NCBI RefSeq assembly: GCF_050947875.1
Contig: NW_027460412.1
Coordinates: forward strand, 434,001 to 498,000
Direction of reading: 5' to 3'
DNA: 64,000 nt
Origin: Dermacentor variabilis
Taxonomy: Eukaryota > Arthropoda > Arachnida > Ixodida > Ixodidae
The position numbers and the translations under genes are program-made. The notes under the pieces were generated by a model. It made no database searches. It was not told where the DNA came from and was given only the letters and a program-made list of their open reading frames with translations. This document shows, piece by piece, positions 12,320 through 24,900 of the stretch (positions are counted from its first letter, which is position 1; each line of letters starts with the position of its first letter).

Positions 12320-15300
12320 CACCATTTGCATGCACATCTTGTGGTTTTGCAGAAAACAACGTCCACGTCTACCAAAAGATGCATGTGCATTCTTAACAAG
12401 TGGTTTGGCACAAATCCATGCGCGGGTGCTAGAAAGAGCAGCATGGGCGTGCTTAGCACGTCGTTTGGTAGAAATCCACGTGCGCGCTCTCCCAAAAGCA
12501 CTATTTGCATGCATACCTTGTGGTTTTGCAGGAAACAACGTCAGCGTCTACGAAAATATACATGTGCATGCTGAACAAGTGGTTTGGCACAAATCCATGC
12601 GCGGGTGCTAAAAAGAGCAGCATGGGCGTGCTTAGCACATCGTTAGGTAAAAATTCACGTGCGCCTTCTGCCAAAAGCACCATTTATTTGCATGCATATC
12701 TTGTGGTTTTGGAGAAAACAACGTCCGCATCTACCAAAAGATGCATGAGCATGCTTAACAAGTGGTTTGGCACAAATCCATGCGCGGGTGCTAAAAAGAG
12801 CAGCGTGGCCGTGCTTAGCACGTCGTTTGGTAGAAATCCACGTGCGCGTTCTGCTAAAAGCACAATTTGCATGCATATCTTGTGGTTTTGCAGAAAACAA
12901 CGTCTGCGTCTACCAAAAGATGCATGTGCATGCTTAACAAGTGGTTTGGCACAAATGCATGCGCGGGTGCTAAAAAGAGCAGCATGGGTGTGCTTAGCAA
13001 CTCGTTTGGTAGAAATCCACGTGCGCGTTCTGCCAAAAGCACCATTTGCATGCATACCTTGTGGTTTTGCAGAAAACAACGTCCGCGTCTACCAAAACAT
13101 GCATGTGCATGCTTAACAAGTGGTTTGGCACAAATCCATGCGCGGGTGCTAAAAAGAGCAGCATGGGCGTGCTTAGCACGTCGTTTGGTAGAAATCCACG
13201 TGCGCGTTCTGCCAAAAGCACGATTAATTTGCATGCATATCTTGTGGTTTTGCAGAAAAGAACGTCCGCGTCTACCAAAAGATGCATGTCCATGCTTAAC
13301 ATGTGGTTTGGCACAAATCCATGCGCGGGTGCTAAAAAGAGCAGCATGGGCGTGCTTAGCAAGTCGTTTTGTAGAAATCAACGTGCGCGTTCTGCCAAAA
13401 GCACCATTTGCATGCATATCTTGTGGTTTTGCAGAAAACAACATCCGCGTCTACCAAAATATGCATGTGCATGCTTAACAAGTGGTTTGGCACAAATCCA
13501 TGCGCGGGTGCTAAAAAAGCAGCATGGGCGTGCCTAGCACGTCGTTTGGTAGAAATGCACGTGCGCGTTCTGCCAAAAGCACCATTTACATATATAGCTT
13601 GTGGTTTCGCAGAAAACAACGTCCGGGTCTACCAAAAGATGCATGTGCATGCTTAAAAAGTGTTTTGGCAGAAATCCATGCGCGGGTGCTAAAAAGAGCA
13701 GCATGGGCGTGCTTAGCACGTCGTTTGGAAGTAATCCACGTGCGCGTTCTGCCAAAAGCACCATTTGCATGCACATCTTCTGGTTTTCAGAAAACAACGT
13801 CCGCGTCTATCAAAGCTAAATGTGCACGCTTAACAAGTGGTTGGGCACAAATCCATGCGCGGGTGCTAAAAAGAGCAGCATGGGCATCCTTAGCACGTTG
13901 TTTGGTAGAAATCCACGTGCGCGTTCTGCCAAAACCACCATTTGCATGCATATCTTGTGGTTTTGCAGAAAACAACGTCCGCGTCTACCAAAAGATACAT
14001 GTGCATGCTTAACAAGTGCTTTGGCACAAATCCATGCGCGGGTGCTAAAAAGAGCAGCATGGGCGTGCTTAGCACGTCATTTGGTAGAAATCCACGTGCC
14101 CGCTCTGCCAAAAGCACCATTTGCATGCATACCTTGTGGTTTTGGAGAAAACAACGTCCGCGTCTACCAAAAGATGCATGTGCATGCTTAACAAGTGGTT
14201 TGGCACAAATCCATGCGCGGGTGCTAAAAAGAGCAGCATGGCCGTGCTTAGCGCGTCGTTTGGTAGAAATCCACGTGCGCGTTCTGCCAAAAGCACCATT
14301 TGCATGCACATCTTTAGATTTTGCAGAAAACAACGTCCGCGTCTACCGAAAGATGCATGTGCATGCTTAACAAGTGGTTTGGCACAAATCCACGCGCGGG
14401 TGCTAAAAAGAGCCGATGGACGAGATTAGCACGTCTTTTGGTAGAAATCCATGTGCGCATTCTGAAAAAGCACCATTTGCATGCATATCTTGTGGTTTTG
14501 CAGAAAACAGTGTCCGCGTCTACCAAAAGATGCATGTGCATGCTTAACAAGTGGTTTGGCACAAATCCATGCGCGGGTGCTAAAAAGACCAGCATGGCCG
14601 TGCTTAGCGCGTCGTTTGGTATAAATCCACGTGCGCGTTCTGCCAAAAGCACCATTTGCATGCACATCTTTAGGTTTTGCAGAAAACAACGTCCGCGTCT
14701 AACAAAAGATGCATGTGCATGCTTAACAAGTGGTTTGGCACAAATCCACGCGCGGGTGCTAAAAAGAGCAGATGGACGAGATTAGCACGTCGTTTGCTAG
14801 AGATCTACGTGCGCGCTCTGCCAAAAGCACCATTTGCATGCATACCTTGTGGTTTTGCAGAAAACAACGTCCGCGTCTACCAAAAGATGCATGTGCATGC
14901 TTAACAAGTGGTTTGGCACAAATCCATGCGCGGGTGCTAAAAAGACCAGCATGGGCGTGCTTATCACGTCGTTTGGTAGAAATCCAAGTGCGCGTTCTGC
15001 CAAAAGCACCATTTGCATGCATATCTTGTGGTTTTGCAGAAAAGAACATCCGCGTCTACCAAAAGATGCATGTGCATGCTTAACAAGTTGTTTGGCACAA
15101 ATCCATGCGCGGGTGCTAAAAAGAGCAGCATGGCCGTGCTTAGCGCGACGTTTGGTAGAAATCCACGTGCGCGTTTTGCCAAAAGCACCATTTGCATGCA
15201 CATCTTTAGGTTTTGCTGAAAACAACGTCCTCGTCTACCAAAAGATGCATGTGCATGCTTAACAAGTGGTTTGGCACAAATCCACGCGCGGGTGCTAAAA

Positions 15301-17180
15301 AGAGCAGATGGACGAGATTAACACGTCGTTTGGTAGAAATCCATGTGCGCGTTCTGCCAAAAGCTCCATTTGCATGCATACCTTGTGGTTTTGCAGAAAA
15401 CAACGTCAGCGTCTACCAAAATATGCATGTGCATGCTAAACAAGTGGTTTGGCACAAATCCATGCGCGGGTGCTAAAAAGAGCAGCATGGGCGTGCTTAG
15501 TACATCGTTTGGTAGAAATTCACGTGCGCGTTCTGCCAAAAGCACCATTTATTTGCATGCACATCTTGTGGTTTTGGAGAAAACAACGTCCGCATCTACC
15601 AAAAGATGCATGTGCATGCTTAACAAGTGGTTTGGCACAAATCCATGCGCGGGTGCTAAAAAAAGCAGCGTGGCCGTGCTTAGCACGTCGTTTGGTAGAA
15701 ATCCACGTGCGCGTTCTGCTAAAAGCACAATTTGCATGCATATCTTGTGGTTTTGCAGAAAACAACGTCTGTGTCTACCAAAAGATGCATGTGCATGCTT
15801 AACAAGTGGTTTGGCACAAATGCATGCGCGGGTGCTAAAAAGAGCAGCATGGGTGTGCTTAGCAACTCGTTTGGTAGAAATCCACGTGCGCGTTCTGCCA
15901 AAAGCACCATTTGCATGCATACCTTGTGGTTTTGCAGAAAACAACGTCCGCGTCTACCAAAACATGCATGTGCATGCTTAACAAGTGGTTTGGCACAAAT
16001 CCATGCGCGGGTGCTAAAAAGAGCAGCATGGGCGTGCTTAGAACGTCGTTTGGTAGAAATCCACGTGCGCGTTCTGCCAAAAGCACGATTAATTTGCATG
16101 CATATCTTGTGGTTTTGCAGAAAAGAACGTCCGCGTCTACCAAAAGATGCATGTGCATGCTTAACATGTGGTTTGGCACAAATCCATGCGCGGGTGCTAA
16201 AAAGAGCAGCATGGGCGTGCTTAGCAAGTCGTTTGGTAGAAATCCACGTGCGCGTTCTGCCAAAAGCACCATTTGCATGCATATCTTGTGGTTTTGCAGA
16301 AAACAACGTCCGCGTCTACCAAACGATGCATGTGCATGCTTAACAAGTGGTTTGGCACAAATCCATGCGCGGGTGCTAAAAAAAGCAGCATGGGCGTGCT
16401 TAGCACGTCATTTGGTAGAAATCCACGTGCCCGTTCTGCCAAAAGCACCATTTGCATGCATACCTTGTGGTTTTGGAGAAAACAACGTCCGCGTCTACCA
16501 AAAGATGCATGTGCATGCTTAACAAGTGGTTGGGCACAAATCCATGCGCGGGTGCTAAAAAGAGCAGCATGGGCATCCTTAGCACGTTGTTTGGTAGAAA
16601 TGCACGTGCGCGTTCTGCCAAAAGCACCATTTGCATATATAGCGTGTGGTTTCGCAGAAAACAACGTCCGGGTCTACCAAAAGATGCATGTGCATGCTTA
16701 AAAAGTGTTTTGGCAGAAATCCATGCGCGGGTGATAAAAAGAGCAGCATGGGCGTGCTTAGCACGTCGTTTGGAAGTAATCCACGTGCGCGTTCTGCCAA
16801 AAGCACCATTTGCATGCACATCTTCTGGTTTTGCAGAAAACAACGTCCGCGTCTACCAAAGCTACATGTGCACGCTTAAGTGGTTTGGCAGAAATCAATG
16901 CGCGGGTGCTAAAAAGAGCACCATGGGCGTGCTTAGCACGTCCTTTGGTAGAAATCTACGTGCGCGTTCTGCCAAAACCACCATTTGCATGCATATCTTG
17001 AGGTGTTGCAGAAAACAACGTCCGCGTCTACCAAAAGATACATGTGCATGCTTAACAAGTGGTTTGGCACAAATCCATGCGCGGGTGCTAAAAAGAGCAG
17101 CATGGGCGTGCTTAGCACGTCATTTGGTAGAAATCCACGTGCCCGTTCTGCCAAAAGCACCATTTGCATGCATACCTTGT
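12320..17180. repeat. Multi-kb HOR block, copy B (partner about 1.9-7.2 kb)
   Basis: Partner of the block at about 1,930-7,150. It carries the same sequence of marked monomers but is shorter by two monomers in total. The edges are approximate because they were placed from where variant patterns stop agreeing. Confidence 0.8.
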
Positions 17181-17649
17181 GGTTTTGGAGAAAACAACGT
17201 CCGCGTCTACCAAAAGATGCATGTGCATGCTTAACAAGTGGTTGGGCACAAATCCATGCGCGGGTGCTAAAAAAGCAGCATGGGCGTGCCTAGCACGTCG
17301 TTTGGTAGAAATGCACGTGCGCGTTCTGCCAAAAGCACCATTTGCATATATAGCTTGTGGTTTCGTAGAAAACAACGTCCGGGTCTACCGAAAGATGCAT
17401 GTGCATGCTTAAAAAGTGTTTTGGCAGAAATCCATGCGCCGATGCTAAAAAGAGCAGCATGGGCGTGTTTAGCACGTCGTTTGGTAGAAATCCACGTGCG
17501 CGTTCTGCCAAAAGCACCATTTGCATGCATATCTTGTGGTTTTGCAGAAAACAATGTCCGCATCTACCAAAAGATGCATATGCATGCTTAACAAGTTGTT
17601 TGGCACAAATCCATGCGCGGGTGCTAAAAAGAGCAGCATGGGCGTTCTT

Positions 17650-20600
17650 AGCACGTCGTTTGGTAGAAATCCACGTGCGCGTTCTGCCAAAAGCAACATT
17701 TGCATGCATATCTTGTGGTTTTGCAGAAAACAACGTCAGCGTCTACCAAAAGATGCATGTGCATGCTTAACAAGTGGTTTGGCACAAATCCATGCGCGGG
17801 TGCTAAAAAGAGCAGCATGAGCGTGCTTAGCACGTCGTTTGGTAGAAATCCACGTGCGCGTTCTGCCAAAAGCACCATTTGCATGCATATCTTGTGGTTT
17901 TGCAGAAAAGAACGTCCGCGTCTACCAAAAGATGCATGTGCATGCTTAACATGTGGTTTGGCACAAATCCATGCGCGGGTGCTAAAAAGAGCAGCATGGG
18001 CGTGCTTAGCAAGTCGTTTGGTAGAAATCCACGTGCGCGTTCTGCCAAAAGCACCATTTCCATGCATATCTTGTGGTTTTGCAGAAAACAACGTCCGCGT
18101 CTACCAAAAGATGCATGTGCATGCTTAACAAGTGGTTTGGCACAAATCCATGCGCGGGTGCTAAAAAAGCAGCATGGGCGTGCCTAGCACGTCGTTTGGT
18201 AGAAATGCACGTGCGCGTTCTGCCAAAAGCACCATTTGCATATATAGCTTGTGGTTTCGTAGAAAACAACGTCCGGGTCTACCGAAAGATGCATGTGCAT
18301 GCTTAAAAAGTGTTTTGGCAGAAATCCATGCGCGGATGCTAAAAAGAGCAGCATGGGCGTGTTTAGCACGTCGTTTGGTAGAAATCCACGTGCGCGTCCT
18401 TCCAAAAGCACCATTTGCATGCATATCTTGTGGTTTTGCAGAAAACAATGTCCGCATCTACCAAAAGATGCATATGCATGCTTAACAAGTTGTTTGGCAC
18501 AAATCCATGCGCGGGTGCTAAAAAGAGCAGCATGGGCGTGCTTAGCACGTCGTTTGGTAGAAATCCACGTGCGCGTTCTGCCAAAAGCAACATTTGCATG
18601 CATATCTTGTGGTTTTGCAGAAAACAACGTCAGCGTCTACCAAAAGATGCATGTGCATGCTTAACAAGTGGTTTGGCACAAATCCATGCGCGGGTGCTAA
18701 AAAGAGCAGCATGGCCGTGCTTAGCGCGTCGTTTGGTAGAAATCCACGTGCGCGTTCTGCCAAAAGCACCATTTGCATGCACATCTTTAGGTTTTGCAGA
18801 AAACAACGTCCGCGTCTACCAAAAGATGCATGTGCATGCTTAACAAGTGGTTTGGCACAAATCCACGCGCGGGTGCTAAAAAGAGCAGATGGACGAGATT
18901 AGCACGTCTTTTGGTAGAAATCCATGTGCGCGTTCTGAAAAAGCACCATTTGCATGCATATCTTGTGGTTTTGCAGAAAACAGTGTCCGCGTCTACCAAA
19001 AGATGCATGTGCATGCTTAACAAGTGGTTTGGCACAAATCCATGCGCGGGTGCTAAAACGACCAGCATGGCCGTGCTTAGCGCGTCGTTTGGTATAAATC
19101 CACGTGCGCGTTCTGCCAAAAGCACCATTTGCATGCACATCTTTAGGTTTTGCAGAAAACAACGTCCGCGTCTAACAAAAGATGCATGTGCATGCTTAAC
19201 AAGTTGTTTGGCACAAATCCATGCGCGGGTGCTAAAAAGAGCAGCATGGCCGTGCTTAGCGCGACGTTTGGTAGAAATCCACGTGCGCGTTTTGCCAAAA
19301 GCACCATTTGCATGCACATCTTTAGGTTTTGCTGAAAACAACGTCCTCGTCTACCAAAAGATGCATGTGCATGCTTAACAAGTGGTTTGGCACAAATCCA
19401 CGCGCGGGTGCTAAAAAGAGCAGATGGACGAGATTAACACGTCGTTTGGTAGAAATCCATGTGCGCGTTCTGCCAAAAGCTCCATTTGCATGCATACCTT
19501 GTGGTTTTGCAGAAAACAACGTCAGCGTCTACCAAAATATGCATGTGCATGCTAAACAAGTGGTTTGGCACAAATCCATGCGCGGGTGCTAAAAAGAGCA
19601 GCATGGGCGTGCTTAGCACATCGTTTGGTAGAAATTCACGTGCGCGTTCTGCCAAAAGCACCATTTATTTGCATGCACATCTTGTGGTTTTGGAGAAAAC
19701 AACGTCCGCATCTACCAAAAGATGCATGTGCATGCTTAACAAGTGGTTTGGCACAAATCCATGCGCGGGTGCTAAAAAAAGCAGCGTGGCCGTGCTTAGC
19801 ACGTCGTTTGGTAGAAATCCACGTGCGCGTTCTGCTAAAAGCACAATTTGCATGCATATCTTGTGGTTTTGCAGAAAACAACGTCTGTGTCTACCAAAAG
19901 ATGCATGTGCATGCTTAACAAGTGGTTTGGCACAAATGCATGCGCGGGTGCTAAAAAGAGCAGCATGGGTGTGCTTAGCAACTCGTTTGGTAGAAATCCA
20001 CGTGCGCGTTCTGCCAAAAGCACCATTTGCATGCATACCTTGTGGTTTTGCAGAAAACAACGTCCGCGTCTACCAAAACATGCATGTGCATGCTTAACAA
20101 GTGGTTTGGCACAAATCCATGCGCGGGTGCTAAAAAGAGCAGCATGGGCGTGCTTAGCACGTCGTTTGGTAGAAATCCACGTGCGCGTTCTGCCAAAAGC
20201 ACGATTAATTTGCATGCATATCTTGTGGTTTTGCAGAAAAGAACGTCCGCGTCTACCAAAAGATGCATGAGCATGCTTAACATGTGGTTTGGCACAAATC
20301 CATGCGCGGGTGCTAAAAAGAGCAGCATGGGCGTGCTTAGCAAGTCGTTTGGTAGAAATCCACGTGCGCGTTCTGCCAAAAGCACCATTTGCATGCATAT
20401 CTTGTGGTTTTGCAGAAAACAACGTCCGCGTCTACCAAACGATGCATGTGCATGCTTAACAAGTGGTTTGGCACAAATCCATGCGCGGGTGCTAAAAAAA
20501 GCAGCATGGGCGTGCTTAGCACGTCATTTGGTAGAAATCCACGTGCCCGTTCTGCCAAAAGCACCATTTGCATGCATACCTTGTGGTTTTGGAGAAAACA

Positions 20601-21970
20601 ACGTCCGCGTCTACCAAAAGATGCATGTGCATGCTTAACAAGTGGTTGGGCACAAATCCATGCGCGGGTGCTAAAAAGAGCAGCATGGGCATCCTTAGCA
20701 CGTTGTTTGGTAGAAATGCACGTGCGCGTTCTGCCAAAAGCACCATTTGCATATATAGCGTGTGGTTTCGCAGAAAACAACGTCCGGGTCTACCAAAAGA
20801 TGCATGTGCATGCTTAAAAAGTGTTTTGGCAGAAATCCATGCGCGGGTGATAAAAAGAGCAGCATGGGCGTGCTTAGCACGTCGTTTGGAAGTAATCCAC
20901 GTGCGCGTTCTGCCAAAAGCACCATTTGCATGCACATCTTCTGGTTTTGCAGAAAACAACGTCCGCGTCTACCAAAGCTACATGTGCACGCTTAAGTGGT
21001 TTGGCAGAAATCAATGCGCGGGTGCTAAAAAGAGCACCATGGGCGTGCTTAGCACGTCCTTTGGTAGAAATCTACGTGCGCGTTCTGCCAAAACCACCAT
21101 TTGCATGCATATCTTGTGGTTTTGCAGAAAACAACGTCCGCGTCTACCAAAAGATACATGTGCATGCTTAACAAGTGGTTTGGCACAAATCCATGCGCGG
21201 GTGCTAAAAACAGCAGCATGGGCGTGCTTAGCACGTCATTTGGTAGAAATCCACGTGCCCGTTCTGCCAAAAGCACCATTTGCATGCATACCTTGTGGTT
21301 TTGGAGAAAACAACGTCCGCGTCTACCAAAAGATGCATGTGCATGCTTAACAAGTGGTTGGGCACAAATCCATGCGCGGGTGCTAAAAAGAGCAGCATGG
21401 GCATCCTTAGCACGTTGTTTGGTAGAAAACCACGTGCGCGTTCTGCCAAAACCACCATTTGCATGCATATCTTGTGGTTTTGCAGAAAACAACGTCCGCG
21501 TCTACCAAAAGATACATGTGCTTGCTTAACAAGTGGATTGGCACAAATCCATGCGCGGGTACTAAAAAGAGCAGCATGGGCGCGCTTAGCACGTCATTTG
21601 GAAGAAATCCACGTGCCCGTTCTGCCAAAAGCACCATATGCATGCATACCTTGTGGTTTTGGAGAAAAGAACATCCGCGTCTACCAAAAGATGCATGTGC
21701 ATGCTTAACAAGTGGTTTGGCACAAATCCATGCGCGGTTGCTAAAAAGAGCAGCATGAGCGTGCTTAGCACGTCCTTTGGTAGAAATCCACGTGCGCGTT
21801 CTGCCAAAAGCACCATTTGCATGCATATCTTGTGGTTTTGCAGAAAAGAACGTCCGCGTCTACCAAAAGATGCATGTGCATGCTTAACATGTGGTTTGGC
21901 ACAAATCCATGCGCGGGTGCTAAAAAGAGCAGCATGGGCGTGCTTAGCAAGTCGTTTGGTAGAAATCCAC
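17650..21970. repeat. 24-monomer block, copy B (offset 9,670 bp)
   Basis: Partner of about 7,980-12,300 with a constant offset and few differences. Part of this region recurs again at about +4,832 (27 monomers; for example 18,161 to 22,993) and at about +5,547 (31 monomers; 20,568 to 26,115). Confidence 0.8.
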
Positions 21971-24900
21971 GTGCGCGTTCTGCCAAAAGCACCATTTGCA
22001 TGCATATCTTGTGGTTTTGCAGAAAACAACGTCCGCGTCTACCAAAAGATGCATGTGCATGCTTAACAAGTGGTTTGGCACAAATCCATGCGCGGGTGCT
22101 AAAAAAGCAGCATGGGCGTGCCTAGCACGTCGTTTGGTAGAAATGCACGTGCGCGTTCTGCCAAAAGCACCATTTGCATATATAGCTTGTGGTTTCGTAG
22201 AAAACAACGTCCGGGTCTACCGAAAGATGCATGTGCATGCTTAAAAAGTGTTTTGGCAGAAATCCATGCGCCGATGCTAAAAAGAGCAGCATGGGCGTGT
22301 TTAGCACATCGTTTGGTAGAAATCCACGTGCGCGTTCTGCCAAAAGCACCATTTGCATGCATATCTTGTGGTTTTGCAGAAAACAATGTCCGCATCTACC
22401 AAAAGATGCATATGCATGCTTAACAAGTTGTTTGGCACAAATCCATGCGCGGGTGCTAAAAAGAGCAGCATGGGCGTTCTTAGCACGTCGTTTGGTAGAA
22501 ATCCACGTGCGCGTTCTGCCAAAAGCAACATTTGCATGCATATCTTGTGGTTTTGCAGAAAACAACGTCAGCATCTACCAAAAGATGCATGTGCATGCTT
22601 AACAAGTGGTTTGGCACAAATCCATGCGCGGGTGCTAAACAGAGCAGCATGAGCGTGCTTAGCACGTCGTTTGGTAGAAATCCACGTGCGCGTTCTGCCA
22701 AAAGCACCATTTGCATGCATATCTTGTGGTTTTGCAGAAAAGAACGTCCGCGTCTACCAAAAGATGCATGTGCATGCTTAACATGTGGTTTGGCACAAAT
22801 CCATGCGCGGGTGCTAAAAAGAGCAGCATGGGCGTGCTTAGCAAGTCGTTTGGTAGAAATCCACGTGTGCGTTCTGCCAAAAGCACCATTTCCATGCATA
22901 TCTTGTGGTTTTGCAGAAAACAACGTCCGCGTCTACCAAAAGATGCATGTGCATGCTTAACAAGTGGTTTAGCACAAATCCATGCGCGGGTGCTAAAAAA
23001 GCAGCATGGGCGTGCCTAGCACGTCGTTTGGTAGAAATGCACGTGCGCGTTCTGCCAAAAGCACCATTTGCATATATAGCTTGTGGTTTCGTAGAAAACA
23101 ACGTCCGGGTCTACCGAAAGATGCATGTGCATGCTTAAAAAGTGTTTTGGCAGAAATCCATGCGCGGATGCTAAAAAGAGCAGCATGGGCGTGTTTAGCA
23201 CGTCGTTTGGTAGAAATCCACGTGCGCGTTCTGCCAAAAGCACCATTTGCATGCATATCTTGTGGTTTTGCAGAAAACAATGTCCGCATCTACCAAAAGA
23301 TGCATATGCATGCTTAACAAGTTGTTTGGCACAAATCCATGCGCGGGTGCTAAAAAGAGCAGCATGGGCGTGCTTAGCACGTCGTTTGGTAGAAATCCAC
23401 GTGCGCGTTCTGCCAAAAGCAACATTTGCATGCATATCTTGTGGTTTTGCAGAAAACAACGTCAGCGTCTACCAAAAGATGCATGTGCATGCTTAACAAG
23501 TGGTTTGGCACAAATCCATGCGCGGGTGCTAAAAAGAGCAGCATGGCCGTGCTTAGCGCGTCGTTTGGTAGAAATCCACGTGCGCGTTCTGCCAAAAGCA
23601 CCATTTGCATGCACATCTTTAGGTTTTGCAGAAAACAACGTCCGCGTCTACCAAAAGATGCATGTGCATGCTTAACAAGTGGTTTGGCACAAATCCGCGC
23701 GCGGGTGCTAAAAAGAGCAGATGGACGAGATTAGCACGTCTTTTGGTAGAAATCCATGTGCGCGTTCTGAAAAAGCACCATTTGCATGCATATCTTGTGG
23801 TTTTGCAGAAAACAGTGTCCGCGTCTACCAAAAGATGCATGTGCATGCTTAACAAGTGGTTTGGCACAAATCCATGCGCGGGTGCTAAAAAGACCAGCAT
23901 GGCCGTGCTTAGCGCGTCGTTTGGTATAAATCCACGTGCGCGTTCTGCCAAAAGCACCATTTGCATGCACATCTTTAGGTTTTGCAGAAAACAACGTCCG
24001 CGTCTAACAAAAGATGCATGTGCATGCTTAACAAGTGGTTTGGCACAAATCCACGCGCGGGTGCTAAAAAGAGCAGATGGACGAGATTAGCACGTCGTTT
24101 GCTACAGATCTACGTGCGCGCTCTGCCAAAAGCACCATTTGCATGCATACCTTGTGGTTTTGCAGAAAACAACGTCCGCGTCTACCAAAAGATGCATGTG
24201 CATGCTTAACAAGTGGTTTGTCTCAAATCCATGCGCGGGTGCTAAAAATAGCAGCGTGGGCGTGCTTATCACGTCGTTTGGTAGAAATCCAAGTGCGCGT
24301 TCTGCCAAAAGCACCATTTGCATGCATACCTTGTGGTTTTGCAGAAAAGAACGTCCGCGTCTACCAAAAGATGCATGTGCATGCTTAACAGGTTGTTTGG
24401 CACAAATCCATGCGCGGGTGCTAAAAAGAGCAGCATGGCCGTGCTTAGCGCGACGTTTGGTAGAAATCCACGTGCGCGTTTTGCCAAAAGCACCATTTGC
24501 ATGCACATCTTTAGGTTTTGCAGAAAACAACGTCCTCGTCTACCAAAAGATGCATGTGCATGCTTAACAAGTGGTTTGGCACAAATCCACGCGCGGGTGC
24601 TAAAAAGAGCAGATGGACGAGATTAACACGTCGTTTGGTAGAAATCCATGTGCGCGTTCTGCCAAAAGCACCATTTGCATGCATATCTTGTGGTTTTGCA
24701 GAAAACAGTGTCCGCGTCTACCAAAAGATGCATGTGCATGCTTAACAAGTGGTTTGGCACAAATCCATGCGCGGGTGCTAAAAAGAGCAGCATAGGCGTG
24801 TTTAGCACGTCGTTTGGTAGAAATCCACGTGCGCGTTCTGCCAAAAGCACCATTTGCATGCATATCTTGTGGTTTTGCAGAAAACAACGTCCGCGTCTAC

